From contig RPFO01000348.1 in the NCBI GenBank assembly GCA_009746045.1, positions 458,350 to 522,349 of the forward strand: a stretch of DNA of 64,000 nt, given 5' to 3'. A program made the position numbers and the translations under genes. The notes beneath the pieces are model-generated. The model had not been told where the DNA came from and made no database searches. It saw only the letters and a program-made list of their open reading frames with translations. Source of the DNA: Mesostigma viride (lineage: Eukaryota > Streptophyta > Mesostigmatophyceae > Mesostigmatales > Mesostigmataceae). Below are positions 20,246 to 31,905 of the stretch, piece after piece. The first letter of the stretch is position 1. Every line of letters begins with the position of its first letter.

Positions 20246-23200
20246 ATGTCAGAGGAGGATGCCAGGATCGCTGAGGTGGAGCGTATGCTACGGAACGTGC
20301 AAGCGGAGCGGGAGTCCTATGAAAGGGTGATGGTTCAGGTGAGCAGATAACAGCACACTGACTGGGAAGACCATGGTGCGGGTTCAGCCGGGTATTGATA
20401 ATAGTGAGTGGCAGGTAGGGCTGGGTCGGTTATCGGTCCTAGCCCATCGGTACCGGAACCGGTACTTGGCCTCGGCTACCGTTACCGGTATGTGTTACCG
20501 GGCGAGGCAATCGGTACCGTTACCGGTTACCGTTGGTTACCGGTACTGGTACCCAATGGCATAAACTGAAGGCTAATTCCAGTGCTAGTAGTACCCGTTA
20601 CCATCGGGTACCGGTACCGATTACCATCGGTTACCGGTTACCGGTACCATATCGCTGTCTGAAAGACTGACGAAATACTTGCCGGGCTGGCTGTTGGCAC
20701 TTGGCGCAGCGCCCAAGGAACGGTAACGGAGGGGTAAACGAGTACCTCGGTTACCTCGGTTGGCCTTCAGTGCCAGTGCGGTTACCAGGGAGGCCGTTCG
20801 TTACCGGTATCGGTACTACCGGTCACCGGTTCCGGTAACCGACCCCTCCGTTACTCCCCGGTAACCAACCCAACCCTAGTGGCTGGCGAGCAGGTCATGG
20901 GAATTTCAACTATTGTTTATTGCTTCAGCATTTTTTTTTTCTTTTCCCTTGTGGTCTGTGGACTAGGGCTTCTGAAACTGCCTTGGCTCATATTTGGCTG
21001 AAGTTTGACTGATCAAATATGCCTGAAGGATGAGGCTGGCGGTTGTGTCGCCATGAGCTGACTCAGGGCACAACGTGGAAGGCGTACCATTTTATTATGA
21101 TGGTGGTTTGACCTGGAGCAAAGGAACAAGGGACCAGGGACCAGGGACCAGAGACCAGGGACCAGGGACCAGGGACCAGGGACCAGGGACCAGGAACCAG
21201 GAACCAGGAATCAGAGGCCAGGGACCAGGGACCAGGGACCAGGAACCAGGGATCAGAGGCCAGGGACCCACGTTGGCTTGCATTGCTTACTACACTTCTC
21301 TTCATTTTTATGCCCGGCTGGAGTCTGGACGATGCAGTAAGGCTTGCGGCCATTTTAGACAATTTTATGATCACTTTTTAGCGTCACACGCGGATGCCCT
21401 TTCTAACTGCACAAATTATTCCTGGTGCGGCCATCTGGAATCTGAACGTTCAGTGGTGGTGGATGGCTTGTATCCATGGGTTGACCGGTGGGCTACCACA
21501 AACCCCATAGAAATGGTGCCATGAGCGAGATTCTCCCCTGCACCCCTGAGGGGAAAAACTTCTTACAGATAAAACCTTGCCTGGCTCGTGAGTGCTGCTG
21601 CCGTTTTTCTTGGTGACCTTATGCACGAGCGCTGCATGTTGGTGCCACGATGCAGGAGTTGAACTGGAAGCTTATCTCGGTGTGCGATGACCCCGCTGAT
21701 GACGTGGACCTCGTCAAGTGGCTGGTGGATATGGGCGCCGGTCTCCAGTGCATGGATGGGGTAGGCGCGACTTTTCTGGTCGTGTCTGCTGAACCCGCAT
21801 GTGTTGGCTATTTTTGTTTTAGCAGATGAATTTCTTTTTTCATATTTAACCTGTCCGTCAGCCCTCCAAAAACATTTCCAACCATTTCTGGGCACCTGGG
21901 TGTCAAGTTGCTTTGGTATCCATTACAGAGAGTGTATAAGTAACAACCCTCTCGGGTGAGACTCGGAAGGAGAAGGCCGGTCCTTGAGAATACGAGGCTT
22001 CAGGCCTTGGACGCTTATGTGATGCTGTACACTGAGCCTGAAGGTCATCACTAATGTGATAGCCAAGCTGTCAAGTCACAAGTCATTCTACTTGAAAAAA
22101 GCTGCGGTTATCTCTAGACGGCAATGGCCTCCATGGGTGTCGGTATGGTACCTGTGCAAAGACATAGCCTGGTAGTTTACAGGGGGGGTGGACTGGTGAA
22201 TGTTATCTTAAGATTTCTTTGTGTTTGTGTGAACATTCGAGGGGTCCTTCGTGTCTATAAGTAGTACCAGTGCTAGGCGTCCCAGTAAAATTCGCTAGTA
22301 TATATCGCGTGCAATTTGGTACCGAGTACTCGTACCAACTACGAGCTACTAACTATGACTTGTACGAACAACGGGGTTATGCGCATGGAGTATCGCGTGG
22401 GGGCAGGCGCCGAAGACCTGCCTTGACCCCTTTGTAGGAGGGCCGAGCTGGTAGCCCTGTGCGGCCTGCAAGCCTGGATAGCTGAACCGTGGCCAGTGGA
22501 CTCATGCAGACGGTGGAGCTGGTGCTGATGTTGCATTGGAAAACCCAGTACCCACCACCTTGAAGTATTACTAGCTAGATCCTTTTTGACATTCCTTCCT
22601 TTATCCCCCCTGGACCACCCCTGGACCACCCTCCCATGCCTCTCCCATCCGAAAAACGCTCTTGCCCACGGTGCACAGGGCAACAACACCCCACTCCACC
22701 TGGCCGCCAGGCGTGGCCATCGTGACATCGTCTCGTTCCTGGTCGAAAGCGGCGCCCAGCTGGAGGCCTATAACAGCGTAAGCCCCTGCTCTTTTGAGTG
22801 GCTGAAGCATTTGGCACAGCAAGCGGGATTCCAGCAGAGGAATGCTTTCGGACAGTCATAAACACTCATTGGACCTGTTGTCTCTATAATGCCCCCCCCC
22901 CCCCCCCCCCCTCTACTCAGCTAATCAGAAGCTCAGTCGCCCACCCACCTTTCCTCCCTTTACGTGGCATGTTTCGAGAGCCTTTTAACCCTCTCACTTT
23001 GTTTGTAAAAGCAGGCTGTGAAAGAATCAGCACTATCATGGGTTGAAATTCCAATGGGGTGGAAAGTGACAATCTTTTCCTTGCTTGTACCCGTAAGCTT
23101 TGCTTGCAGGGAAACTAGGTCGTTTGGCCACTTAGTTCCTCAGACTTTCCTTTCAACCACCTCTATTTATTTACTACTTAACCCTGCAATCACAGGGGCT

Positions 23201-25070
23201 GCCATGTTCGATTTACTTGCATTATATGCAAAAGCTCCATATCGCTCTTGTGCTTCCATATCAGTCCGACCTAGGTAATTTAATCTGGTGTGCAAGTTGA
23301 GCTGCCCAGTTTGGCCAACCTGATTTGGCATTCCTCTGCACAGGCTCCATGAGCTGATCCCTTATTTTGTACCACTGGTATGCACATCATAGCGTTTCGT
23401 TGTTATGCACAATTTGGAGGTACAAGAATTCTCATGTAGGCCATGTTCATGCGGGGAGCTTGTAAGATTCTCATGTGCCGCCGTTGCTTCGCCCACTGCA
23501 CATGACGGACCCAACCGTTTGCTTTACCCGCTACTGGATTGCCATCGAATGGTATCGCCAACTGCTGCAGCGCAAGTACACCCCGCTGCGTTGGGCGGTC
23601 CAGACGCCCAAGAACACCGTCGAGCCATATCTTGACATCATCCAGTACCTGATCGACAAGGGGGCCGACACGGAGACGAAGGACAAGGTAAGTGTATTGT
23701 CCAAATGTGTGGATAATGGCCACCCTCTTGTGTCCATAATTGGTGTGGTTATACGCCAACTTTGGCATATAACCAACTTCGCACACAAAACTGCTAACTC
23801 AAGCGTGCACAAAAACGGACGGCATAAGGCAGGCAATCTTTGGTGCTCTAAAGTGAAATCGTGTTCATACCCCGCCACATGCTGTGGTTTGCGCTGGCCA
23901 GTGGGCAGGCTGGGCAAATATCAGGGACTTTTACGGGTGACCAACAGCATTTTGGGTCACTCTGTGGGCTGGGAGCGTTGTAATACGAGAATAGACCATA
24001 TTCTTGCAAAGAGTCGGTCCAGGGCATCGGGCTTTGTCGTATTTGACCCGGATTTGCTGGACCTTGGCGAGACTTGCTTGCCCAGTCCTTATAATTCTGA
24101 ATTCCACGTTAATTTGTGAAAGGGAAGCTGAGAAAGCCCGCGTTGGCCCACAGTATGCAGTGATAGTCACGACCGTGCATTGCTGGCATGTTGGCCGAGC
24201 CACGCACATGGTATGCTTGCATGGTCACGTGACCCAGAGGCAAGATGTACGAGCATGGTATGGCCGCGTGGCGCACGTACCATGTTCCATGTTTGCCGCA
24301 TGGGACCATAGAGTGTTTTCATTTGAATCCCCGCTGAGTCTGCCCCCCCCCCCACTCTCCCCCCTCATCTCTATTTTCTCATCCTGCAGTCCATACTACT
24401 AAAACTACTTCATTGAACAAGATTACGCATTGTTATTCTAGACTACTGAACACTGCTATTTTTGCTTGTTGTCTCATTGGTACTATATTCTATCGCATGA
24501 TCTGATGTGCGGCCTGTGGATTGTGAATCTGTTGCTCAATTCGAGCGCCGATATCTCGGTTGTATCCACATGTGTAGAACCTCATGCATGCATGTCTCAG
24601 AGCTTGCACGTGTTCCTACACTTCAAAAATTTTACTGTATTCCAGTGGTCTTTTACGTTTGACTTGTGATGACCTCGGCTGCCCAAATCGGGCACTGTGA
24701 CCTTAGCTATGCTGAGAAAGGATGTGCTAATCGCGCTGGTTTCTCTGGGTCATCAAAGCATGAGCTGCTTCCCTTGGCAGTATGCCTGTTTCATGCTGCC
24801 TAAATGTTTGCTGCGGTGCTACCCAGGACTTTCGCTGCCATCCCACAATATTGAATGAAACATTTCCTTCCTTCCCCTTCAACAACCCCCCTGCTGGGCT
24901 GGCACCTCTCTTCCTCCGTGCGAATGTATAATTATCATTTTGTGCAGGAAGGGCGAACCCTGCTGGGGTGGGTATCATCACAGTCAGGCACCAAGGCAAA
25001 GAAGGTGAAGCAGCTCTTGTTAAAAAACGGCGCCAGCGAGGGGTCCTTGACGAAGTATTGGAGACCGTGA
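20246..25070 (+). CDS. Small ankyrin-repeat protein, five exons
   Basis: Exons inferred at 20228-20338 (first ATG at 20246), 21656-21760, 22679-22777, 23571-23687 and 24948-25070 (TGA). Every junction is GT-AG and phase 0, so exons are modular. The product is about 178 residues if it starts at MSEEDAR. Exon 1 is charged and helical (coiled-coil-like, VERMLRNVQAERESYERVM). Exons 2-5 each carry about one ankyrin-type helix-turn-helix: DVDLVKWLVDMGAGL, NNTPLHLAARRGHRDIVSFLVESGA (canonical TPLH motif), KYTPLRWAVQ..IIQYLIDKGADTETKDK, and RTLLGWVSSQ..KVKQLLLKNGAS. Ankyrin repeats are protein-binding scaffolds; no enzymatic domain is attached and the partner is unknown. An acceptor directly before 20228 means an upstream exon is also possible. 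Intron 1 holds a MITE. Confidence 0.75.
20416..20878. mobile_element. hAT-like MITE made of GGTACC/GGTAACC palindromes
   Basis: Terminal inverted repeats TAGGGCTGGGTCGGTTATCGG (left) and TAGGGTTGGGTTGGTTACCGG (right, reverse complement) match at 17 of 21 positions. The flanks are GTGGCAGG (20408-20415) and GTGGCTGG (20879-20886), a 7/8-matching 8-bp target duplication, the size used by hAT transposases. The interior is dense in CGGTACCG, GGTTACCGG and ACCGGT palindromes, and there is no coding frame. It lies in the first intron of the ankyrin gene. Confidence 0.75.
21127..21270. repeat. GGACCAG heptamer array
   Basis: A 7-bp repeat GGGACCA with GGAACCA, GAGACCA and GGGATCAGAGGCCA variants, in the first intron of the ankyrin gene. 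The order of variants is partly duplicated (GGAACCAGG..ATCAGAGGCCAG occurs near 21190-21220 and near 21240-21265). Confidence 0.9.
22890..22912. repeat. Poly-C run in an ankyrin-gene intron
   Basis: An uninterrupted run of about 20 C residues in intron 3 of the ankyrin-repeat gene; a similar shorter run occurs near 24344-24353. Confidence 0.9.
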
Positions 25071-25322
25071 ACCTAAAAGCTAGTGGGAACTGGGAATGAC
25101 TGCATGTGATCCTCAATCCTATGACCTGAGAAATCACCGAGGACCAATCTCCATAATAATTAAATACATAGGTGCGTACCAAATTCTACATCATACAGGA
25201 CCTTTTTATCAAGCTGAATGATGTATATCTCATCCTGTTGAAGGATTGAATTTGCATGTCAGTCCTTTCCTACATTTGGTGGTAAGAAACTCTGGGAATG
25301 TTTATCTAGACCTGTCGTGCAT

Positions 25323-27348
25323 TAATTAATTAATAAGCACGTGACTGCGTCACGTGGGTGCCAATACAGAGTAAAGGAACCTTCAACCCTATATACACAG
25401 CGAGAAGGAGGGAGGGCGCCCTAGCTTCTCTCACTGCCGCAGGTGGGCAGGCCACAGAGCGCTCTCTCCACGGCATGGTGCCGGGGCGCAACACTGTGGG
25501 TGCAATACAACCAGTGCAATACCATAGGTAGGCTGACGCATAGCTTATGCTACAAATATGAGGTGGGCTCAAGACGTCGGCTAATTAAGGCGCAAGCTGA
25601 TGGCCACAAGGTGCCAGAGCTAATTGAAGGTACTATAACGCTGTGCGCTAATATCGTTTCAAGTGCTGTAATGCCTAAGCTATCCCATAATCGATTGCCC
25701 CCATCTAGACAACTAGCTGGAGTGCTCTATCCCGGGGAAGCCCGGGGGGGCTTCCACAGTTTCTTGTTGACATAGAGGTCCCCGCCCCGCCAGTACACTT
25801 GGGGCTTCTCGGGGTTGGTCTTGTGGCGGATGTAGTCGGGCCACTGATCGCGGCGTTGCTGCTGCTGGGCTGGCGTCAGGTCGTCGTCAAGCGACCAGGA
25901 GGTGTCCACCAGCTTCTTGCGGCGAGAGAGGAACCGAACTCGGGCTGTGATGTCGCTGAAGGTGAGGACCACTGGAGGGGGCCCAGCCTTGGCCCGTGGA
26001 TGGGGCAGGCGGTAGGCGCCCTGCAGTATCGCACCTGGCAGCTGCATGCACGCCAAGAGCTGTTTCTTCAGCTCGTCGAGAAGAGAGTCTGGGGTCTCCT
26101 CCGGCGGCATGTCGAAGCGCCTGAGGATGACCCGGCAGCGGCGACGGTCGCGGTCAGCGGCCTCGCGGCGCGTGTCTTCCAGCTCCTGGAGCTTGGTGGT
26201 GATGGCGGTCGTGGTAGAGGATGCCTGGCTCTTGAGCAGGTCCGCCCAGGAGGCGCGAGTCGAGGGGTCATCGCTAGCCCTACCAGCAGGTTGGGCGGCG
26301 ATGGTGGCCGTTCGCTCGGCGATCTCGGGGACCTGCGTGGCCAGGGCGTCTACCTTGGCAGCAACTGCCTCAAGTTTCACGGTGCCTTGGCCGACTCGGC
26401 CTTCCACCTGGTTAAGGCGGGTGGTCACAGTGGCTGTGGCCTCGGAAACTTTGGTGGCAATGTGCTCTTGCGTAGCAGTAAACTGAGGCTGGAGCTTAAG
26501 GGCGACTCTGGCTTCAATGTTGTTGACCTTGGCCGAGAGAGTGTTGAGTGGGCCGTCAGGCGCGTTCAGGGCGGCGAGCTGCTCAGCCATCGGCGCCAGC
26601 TGCTCCGCCACTGCAGCTCGGATGGAGTCCGTGCTGGGGGAGGTGCTGCTCTGCGGGGATGCTGCAGCTGCTGTGGCTGCCCGTCTGCGCTCATGCAGGA
26701 GGCTCCTGAGGCCAGCGTAGCCAATCTGGGTGATGTCCTGGGCGTCGCAGCGCAGGTAGCTGCACATGATGACTGCCTTCAAGTACGCCTCCGGTTCTTG
26801 AAGCAGCCATTCCCAGGCGGGCTTGGTGACCTTGTCGCCAGGGGTAGGCAGGAAAAGTTCGTCATGGCGGGCCAGGAACTTGATAACATCGTCACATTGT
26901 TCCTTCGTGAGCGTAAAGATTTCCAAGATGCAAAAATCCCGCTGGCCGGCGCCGAAGCGCGGCGGACGTCCCATTTGGTATGGGAAGTTCGGGTTTTCTT
27001 GGGAATGGGCGACGAGTTTGGCGTAGAGCACTGCGTCGAGGGAGGCAGACCGGGGGGGAGAGCTTCGATCAGCGCGAAAAGGTTGGCGTCCGCAGGAGTT
27101 GATGTCGCACGTGCTGCTGTCGACGGGAATGCCGACGACAGCTCAAAATGTTTGTCAAGGCTGCGTTTTGGTGGCATTTGCAAAATACTGCGTTACAGCC
27201 GTAACCGATTATACTAGCAGATGCGTCTTGAAATGACGCATCTGATGCAAGTAGCCTGACTGAATTTGGGGCTCAGATGCAAAAGTTCTGAGCTCCGCCG
27301 TCAGCCATGTCCGCTCGTGGCTCGTGGCTCGTGGCTCGTGCACTCGTG
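25323..27348 (-). mobile_element. Full-length ORF1-only retroelement, copy 2, with 9-bp TSD
   Basis: Near-identical to 11755-13778 but inverted. It is flanked by GTCGTGCAT at 25314-25322 and 27349-27357, which places its length at 2026 bp against 2024 bp for copy 1. The 3' end shows CACGTGACTGCGTCACGTG (25338-25356) next to the (TTAAT)n tail. The first roughly 20 bp at its 5' end differ from copy 1, which is common for target-primed reverse transcription products. Confidence 0.85.
25727..27183 (-). pseudogene. ORF1-type protein gene, copy 2, frameshifted by 2 bp
   Basis: Same protein as at 11913-13367 (about 97-99% similar by eye), but a 2-bp GC duplication in the run GTCCGCCGCGCTTCGG near 26955-26968 shifts the frame after the WDVRR segment. 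As a result the N-terminal 134 codons (27183-26779) and the remainder (to 25727) lie in different frames. Other differences are single substitutions such as Leu to Pro in RRFDM(L/P)PEE. It is probably a recent loss of function, or a sequencing slip, since the rest is intact. Confidence 0.8.
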
Positions 27349-27357
27349 GTCGTGCAT

Positions 27358-27860
27358 GTGCGTAGCTCTAAATCAGCCACATGCACGCATGTACAGAATT
27401 GGCAAAGGGCATCGATGCATGCGATGATAGCTACCATGCACGAATTTTGTGCAGGGCGTAAACATAAAAGTGGTTGCCTCCTTGATAAAAGTGTCTCATA
27501 TACTACAGTACGTATACCTACCTCGACGATACATACTCCTTCCTAGCTGCCAGTGGTTATTTCCTTTTGTTGCATGCTGTTATCCAGCAGTAATTTATCA
27601 TTCTCAATAAACATGAATTAATTAATATATATTAAAAATTTTAATTACCGTACATCAAAGTGAAGGCACCCAATTAAACGTAAACAAAGCCAACGCTAAC
27701 AAGAGATACCATGACAAAATAACTACAGCTGGCATCGGTCGATCACTCGATCCACACCATGCACGGAATGAAGTAAAACAGCCTAGCTAATAACCGTGCT
27801 GCGCCACGCAAAGTCAGCCCGCGTGCATGCGGTGCGGAGCAACATGTCAGCCATTAATTA
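27358..27860. other. AT-rich intergenic stretch
   Basis: No gene or element recognised. It contains AT-rich sequence (AATTAATATATATTAAAAATTTTAATTA near 27617-27645) and ends at the TTAATTAATTAA tail of the next element. Confidence 0.5.
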
Positions 27861-28880
27861 ATAAATTAATTAAACACGTGCTCCCGTTGGGGAGTCACGG
27901 AGCACCGAAGTGCTTGTAATCCATGTGTGTGCACTACAGGAGAAAGGGCAGAGACCCCCAGTTTCCTTCATGCCAAAGGCATGCCACAGCTGCATTCGGG
28001 CGCGCTAGCTAAAAGGACAGGCTAACGATCCGGCAAACTGTGGGTGCAATAAGACCCATGTAAGCGGGGCATAACAAGTATAGCGTGGGCATGCAAGTAA
28101 TCTGAACATAGCCAGGGCGTATGATGGCTGTACTAGGACTAGGCTAAGGCTATGGCTGGAACTGTGTACCGTGCGTTGGCGGCACGTGACTAGGTATGTA
28201 CGTTGGCACAGCTAGGCAAACATTCAAGGCATGGCTGCCTTAGCGGCAGTGACTCCAATGGTTACAAGCTAGGGCTATTGCTATTCTAGCCCGCTGGGGG
28301 CGTCCACATCTTGTGGTTCATCATCAGGTCCCCGCCCCTCCAGTACACCTTGGGCTTCTGGGGGTCCTGCTTATGGCGGAGGTATTCCGGCCACAGGTCG
28401 CCGGCGTCGCTGCTGTTGCTGAGCGGGGGTCAGGTCGTCATCCAGCGTCCACGGTGAGGTCGTGCAACCTCTTGCGACGAGAGAGGAACCGCTGCTTATC
28501 CTCAGGGCCGGGAGGGGAAGGTGAGCAGGACTGGTGGGGGATGTCAGCCATAGCCCGGGTAAGCGCTATACCGAAAGGCATTGGCGCCAGTTCCAGGTCC
28601 GTGCCGACCAATAAAGGGGCCCGCTGGCCCTCCAGGTCCATGCAGGCTGTCCGGCTCCCGGCCGGATCGAGCCGGCAGCACTCCTTATAAAGAAGCCGGC
28701 ATGCAGTCAGGGTCCCCACGATGGCCCCGATCGAACTCCTCCAATACAAAGCTAGAGAACCACACGGTGGTGCATGCCCGACGTCGCCATAGGCCGTGAG
28801 CTTGGCCTGCTCAGCCCGATCCGCCGTGTATTCCCGCGCCGCCTGGGATGCACCAACCACATGGCTAAGAACCAAGGGGC
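27861..28880 (-). mobile_element. Degenerate ORF1-bearing retroelement, family L4
   Basis: On the minus strand, a diverged relative of the ORF1 protein is readable in pieces: DKQRFLSRRKRLHDL (near 28460-28505), then in another frame PEYLRHKQDPQKPKVYWRGGDL and a terminal WTPPAG (near 28290-28395), matching PDYIRHKTNPEKPQVYWRGGDL of the intact copy. Frameshifts and unrelated inserted sequence (about 28590-28740) make it a pseudogene. The 3' end has a terminal stem-loop (ACACGTGCTCCC..GGGGAGTCACGG, 27874-27900) followed by the (TTAAT)n tail. The 5' boundary is uncertain. Confidence 0.7.
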
Positions 28881-28976
28881 GAGCGGCACAGAAACGTTAA
28901 TTACTGTAATGAGTGCAAGTGCTGGCCGTCTCCCTCAAAGTCCAGAACCACGATGTCTGCTGGTCGGACGTTATTA

Positions 28977-31020
28977 AATTAAATTAAATCATAACATGTC
29001 TCCGTTGGGAGATCATGTAGCACATATTCCTTGCTGGATGGGTGGACTGAGGTGGGCGAAGCCGCGTAATCGAACGAACCTAACTCTAAGCTATCTAGTC
29101 TAGAAAAAATTCTAACTACACTATTCAGCAAAACGCCCCTTCCGCTTGGGGGGAGGGGGCTCAGTTGCCCACAGGGGCAGCCTTGCGTGTGAGCCTGGAC
29201 AATCTTCTGCCACCCTTAATTAATTGTTCTGCATAGCAGTCCAAAGAAGAGAGAGGGAGTGAATGCGGTGTTCAAACTGAGCTGGGACCACTAGGTCGGC
29301 CAGCAACATCTGGATGTAGTTCATGGCAGGCTTACCTAGCTTTCTAGGAATGTCCTAATTGGGCCGGCCAGGCCAGGTCAGGATGTCATGCCGCCCTAGC
29401 TGGTTGGCCATGCAAGCCGCTGGGGGCCGGCCAGACCAAGGGCGGTGTCGACCTGACCAGTGCGAGCAAGATGGCCTACAAATGCTAGTTACTACGCTGC
29501 CTAATCTCGTCCGAAATGCGAGGCATACCCTGATACAAATTACAAAGACTCTAATGACCTATGCTTGGAAAACCCTACATTCAGGACCTGTCGGAGCATC
29601 CTGTAAACCGTGCATGCCGTCTAGCTTAGCCGCCAGTGTGTCCGTGAGTGTCCATGCCTCGGCGCCACTAGTAGGACGAGGACCTTGAAGAGCATGCGCT
29701 TGCAGTGCTCGCCCAGGCCCTTCCGAAGCGCCAGTAGGTGTTGAGCGAACGGAGCCTGCATGGCCCAGGCCAGGCCGATGCGGATGTCCACATCGTCGGC
29801 TGAGTCGGGGAGCATGCTCCCCAACAGTTTGAAGCGATCAGGGAACCGGTACGGGACCTCCGTCCCGTGGAGCAGTCGCGGCAGCGGCGGGCGACTGGAG
29901 GCCCCAATCACCATCGCCTCAGTTTTGACACTAATTTCCAACCCCACCGCCCGCGCCTCCAAGGCCAGACAGTCCAGCCAGGTCTGAATGACAGTGCTCG
30001 GGGCGCTCGATTTGAGGGTGGTATCATCCGCATAAACCAGGTCGGCCACTGGTGGTAGCCAGTGCCCGCCGGCCCGCCGTGCTCGCGCTCGTTAAGGATG
30101 TCCAAGCCGGGCTCGAACCCCGTAAGCTACTAAGAGCAGTATTTAAAGCGCGCACGTGCCCGGCGCATGACGTGATCCACGACAATAATGAACAGATATG
30201 GGGACAGGACTGCGGACACAACCTTGCCACACCCCGCGGTGAAGGGGTCGGAATGGTGGGGTGGTGCCTTCCGCAGCTAGTCCGCACTACTGCCTGTGAG
30301 CCCTCATACCTAGTTGACGAATGGCAGCAATAAACACTGGTGGTACCCGATCCAGAGCTAGGATGGCCCAAAGAGCCTCCCAGATCGAGGACCGTGTCAA
30401 AGGCCTTGATATAGTCGACAAAAGTGAAGACCAGCGGCAAACCATCAGGGCAAAGGCGACGCATGCCTCCTCCATCAACCGGCTCGCGACAAAACAGCCA
30501 TGACTGTCAGACAGTGTTACGACCATGCACGACGGAAACCCATCCATGAGACTCACCCAGGTGTGGGGCCAGCGCGGCGCAGAGCCTGTACAGCATCATG
30601 CGCATGAAGCTAGACCTTCAGCGCGGCGCTCTGGAGGCAGACGTACACCCCGATAGTTACCGGGGGCAGCAGCAGAGCCCTTCTTGTACAGCATGACGCG
30701 GATGGCCGTCTGCCAATCAGCAGGCGGAGGCTCATCAGTCAGAGAGCAGGACACGGTTGCAGAACGCCAGCAGAAGATCCCTCACCGCCGGGTCACTGAG
30801 GGGTCTTCAGCACTGAGCCCAGCAGACAGGTGGTCGGCACCGACTGCCGCGTCGTACCGCAGGCGAGCAAGGGCGTCGTCCAATTCCTGCAAACTTAGGT
30901 CGGTGGTGGGGAGAGTGGAAAGGGCTCCGCGCCGTCCGCATATCCTCAGACCGGTTGTTCGCGTGGGGGTCGGCCAAACGGACCGGGCCATGGCGAGCAC
31001 CACCGTACGTCAGGAGGACC
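28977..31020 (-). mobile_element. L2-type LINE copy 2, degenerate
   Basis: Minus-strand homologue of the 11523-15474 LINE extending further 5'. An N-terminal RT segment (LSLQELDDALARLRYDAAVGADHL, near 30830-30900) is present, followed by a YRG-box region, FVDYIKAFDT near 30405-30435 and LVYADDTTL near 30010-30040. A thumb/C-terminal region follows, then the 3' stem-loop ACATGTCTCCGTTGGGAGATCATGT (28995-29019) and a TTTAATTTAA tail. Many small insertions break the frame. No SINE or ORF1 element is present at the positions occupied in the first copy. The 5' boundary at about 31020 is approximate. Confidence 0.8.
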
Positions 31021-31079
31021 GTGTGCAAGTACAAGTACCAATTGTGATTCTGTTGGGGCCACCCATGCATGACAGCCGG

Positions 31080-31905
31080 CCGGAGGAGACCCCAGACTCT
31101 CTTCCCGACGAGCTGAAGAAACAATTAACTCTTGGCGTGCATGGAGCTGCCAGGTGCGACACTGCAGGGCGCCTACTGCCTGCCCCATCCACGGGCCAAG
31201 GCTGGGCCCCAGGGCTCCAGTGGTCCTCACCTTCAGCGACATCAACGCCCGAGTTCGGTTCCTCTCTCGCCCGCAAGAACTTAGCTGGTGGACACCTCCT
31301 GGTCGCTTGACGACGACCTGACGCCACGGCCCAGCAGCAGCAACTGCCGCGATCAGTGGCCCGACTACATCCGCCACAAGACCAACCCCGAGAAGCCCCA
31401 AGTGTACTGGCGGGGCGGGGACCTTTATGTCAACAAGAAACTGTGTCGAAGCCCCCTGCCCCCGGGCTTCCCCGGGATAGAGCACTCAAGCTAGTTGTCT
31501 AGCTGGGGGCAATTAATCGATTAATTATGGGATAGCTTAGGCATTACAGCACTTGAAACGATATTAGCGCACAGCGTTATAGTACCTTCAATTAGCTCTG
31601 GCACCTTGTGGTCATCAGCTTGCGCCTTAAATTAGCCGACGTCTTCACGGCCCACCTCACATTTGTAGCATAAGCTATGCGTCAGCCTACCTATTATGGT
31701 ATTGCACTGGTTGTATTGCACCCACAGTGTTGCGCCCCGGCACCATGCCGTGGAGAGAGCGCTCTGTGGCCGCCTGCCCACTTGCGGCAGTGAGAGAAGC
31801 TAGGGCGCCCTCCCTCCTTCTCGCTGTGTATATAGGGTTGAAGGTTCCTTTACTCTGTATTGGCACCCATGTGACGCAGTCAAGTTATTATTAATAATTA
31901 TTAAT
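31080..31905 (+). mobile_element. ORF1-only retroelement, copy 3, 5'-truncated and degenerate
   Basis: Starts within the ORF1 sequence at the equivalent of EETPDSLLDELKKQ and continues through LDDDLTP, DQWPDYIRHKTNPEKPQVYW and the full 3' untranslated region. It ends in a decayed stem-loop (CATGTGACGCAGTCAAGTT at 31868-31886) and a (TTA/TTAAT)n tail. Indels disrupt the frame in the first 250 bp. It abuts the 5' end of L2 copy 2 in opposite orientation. Confidence 0.8.

Noticed and set aside
20416-20878. Telomere-like CCCTA/TAGGG ends
   Set aside because: Only single TAGGG words at each end; they belong to the terminal inverted repeats of the MITE, with no tandem telomeric repeat.
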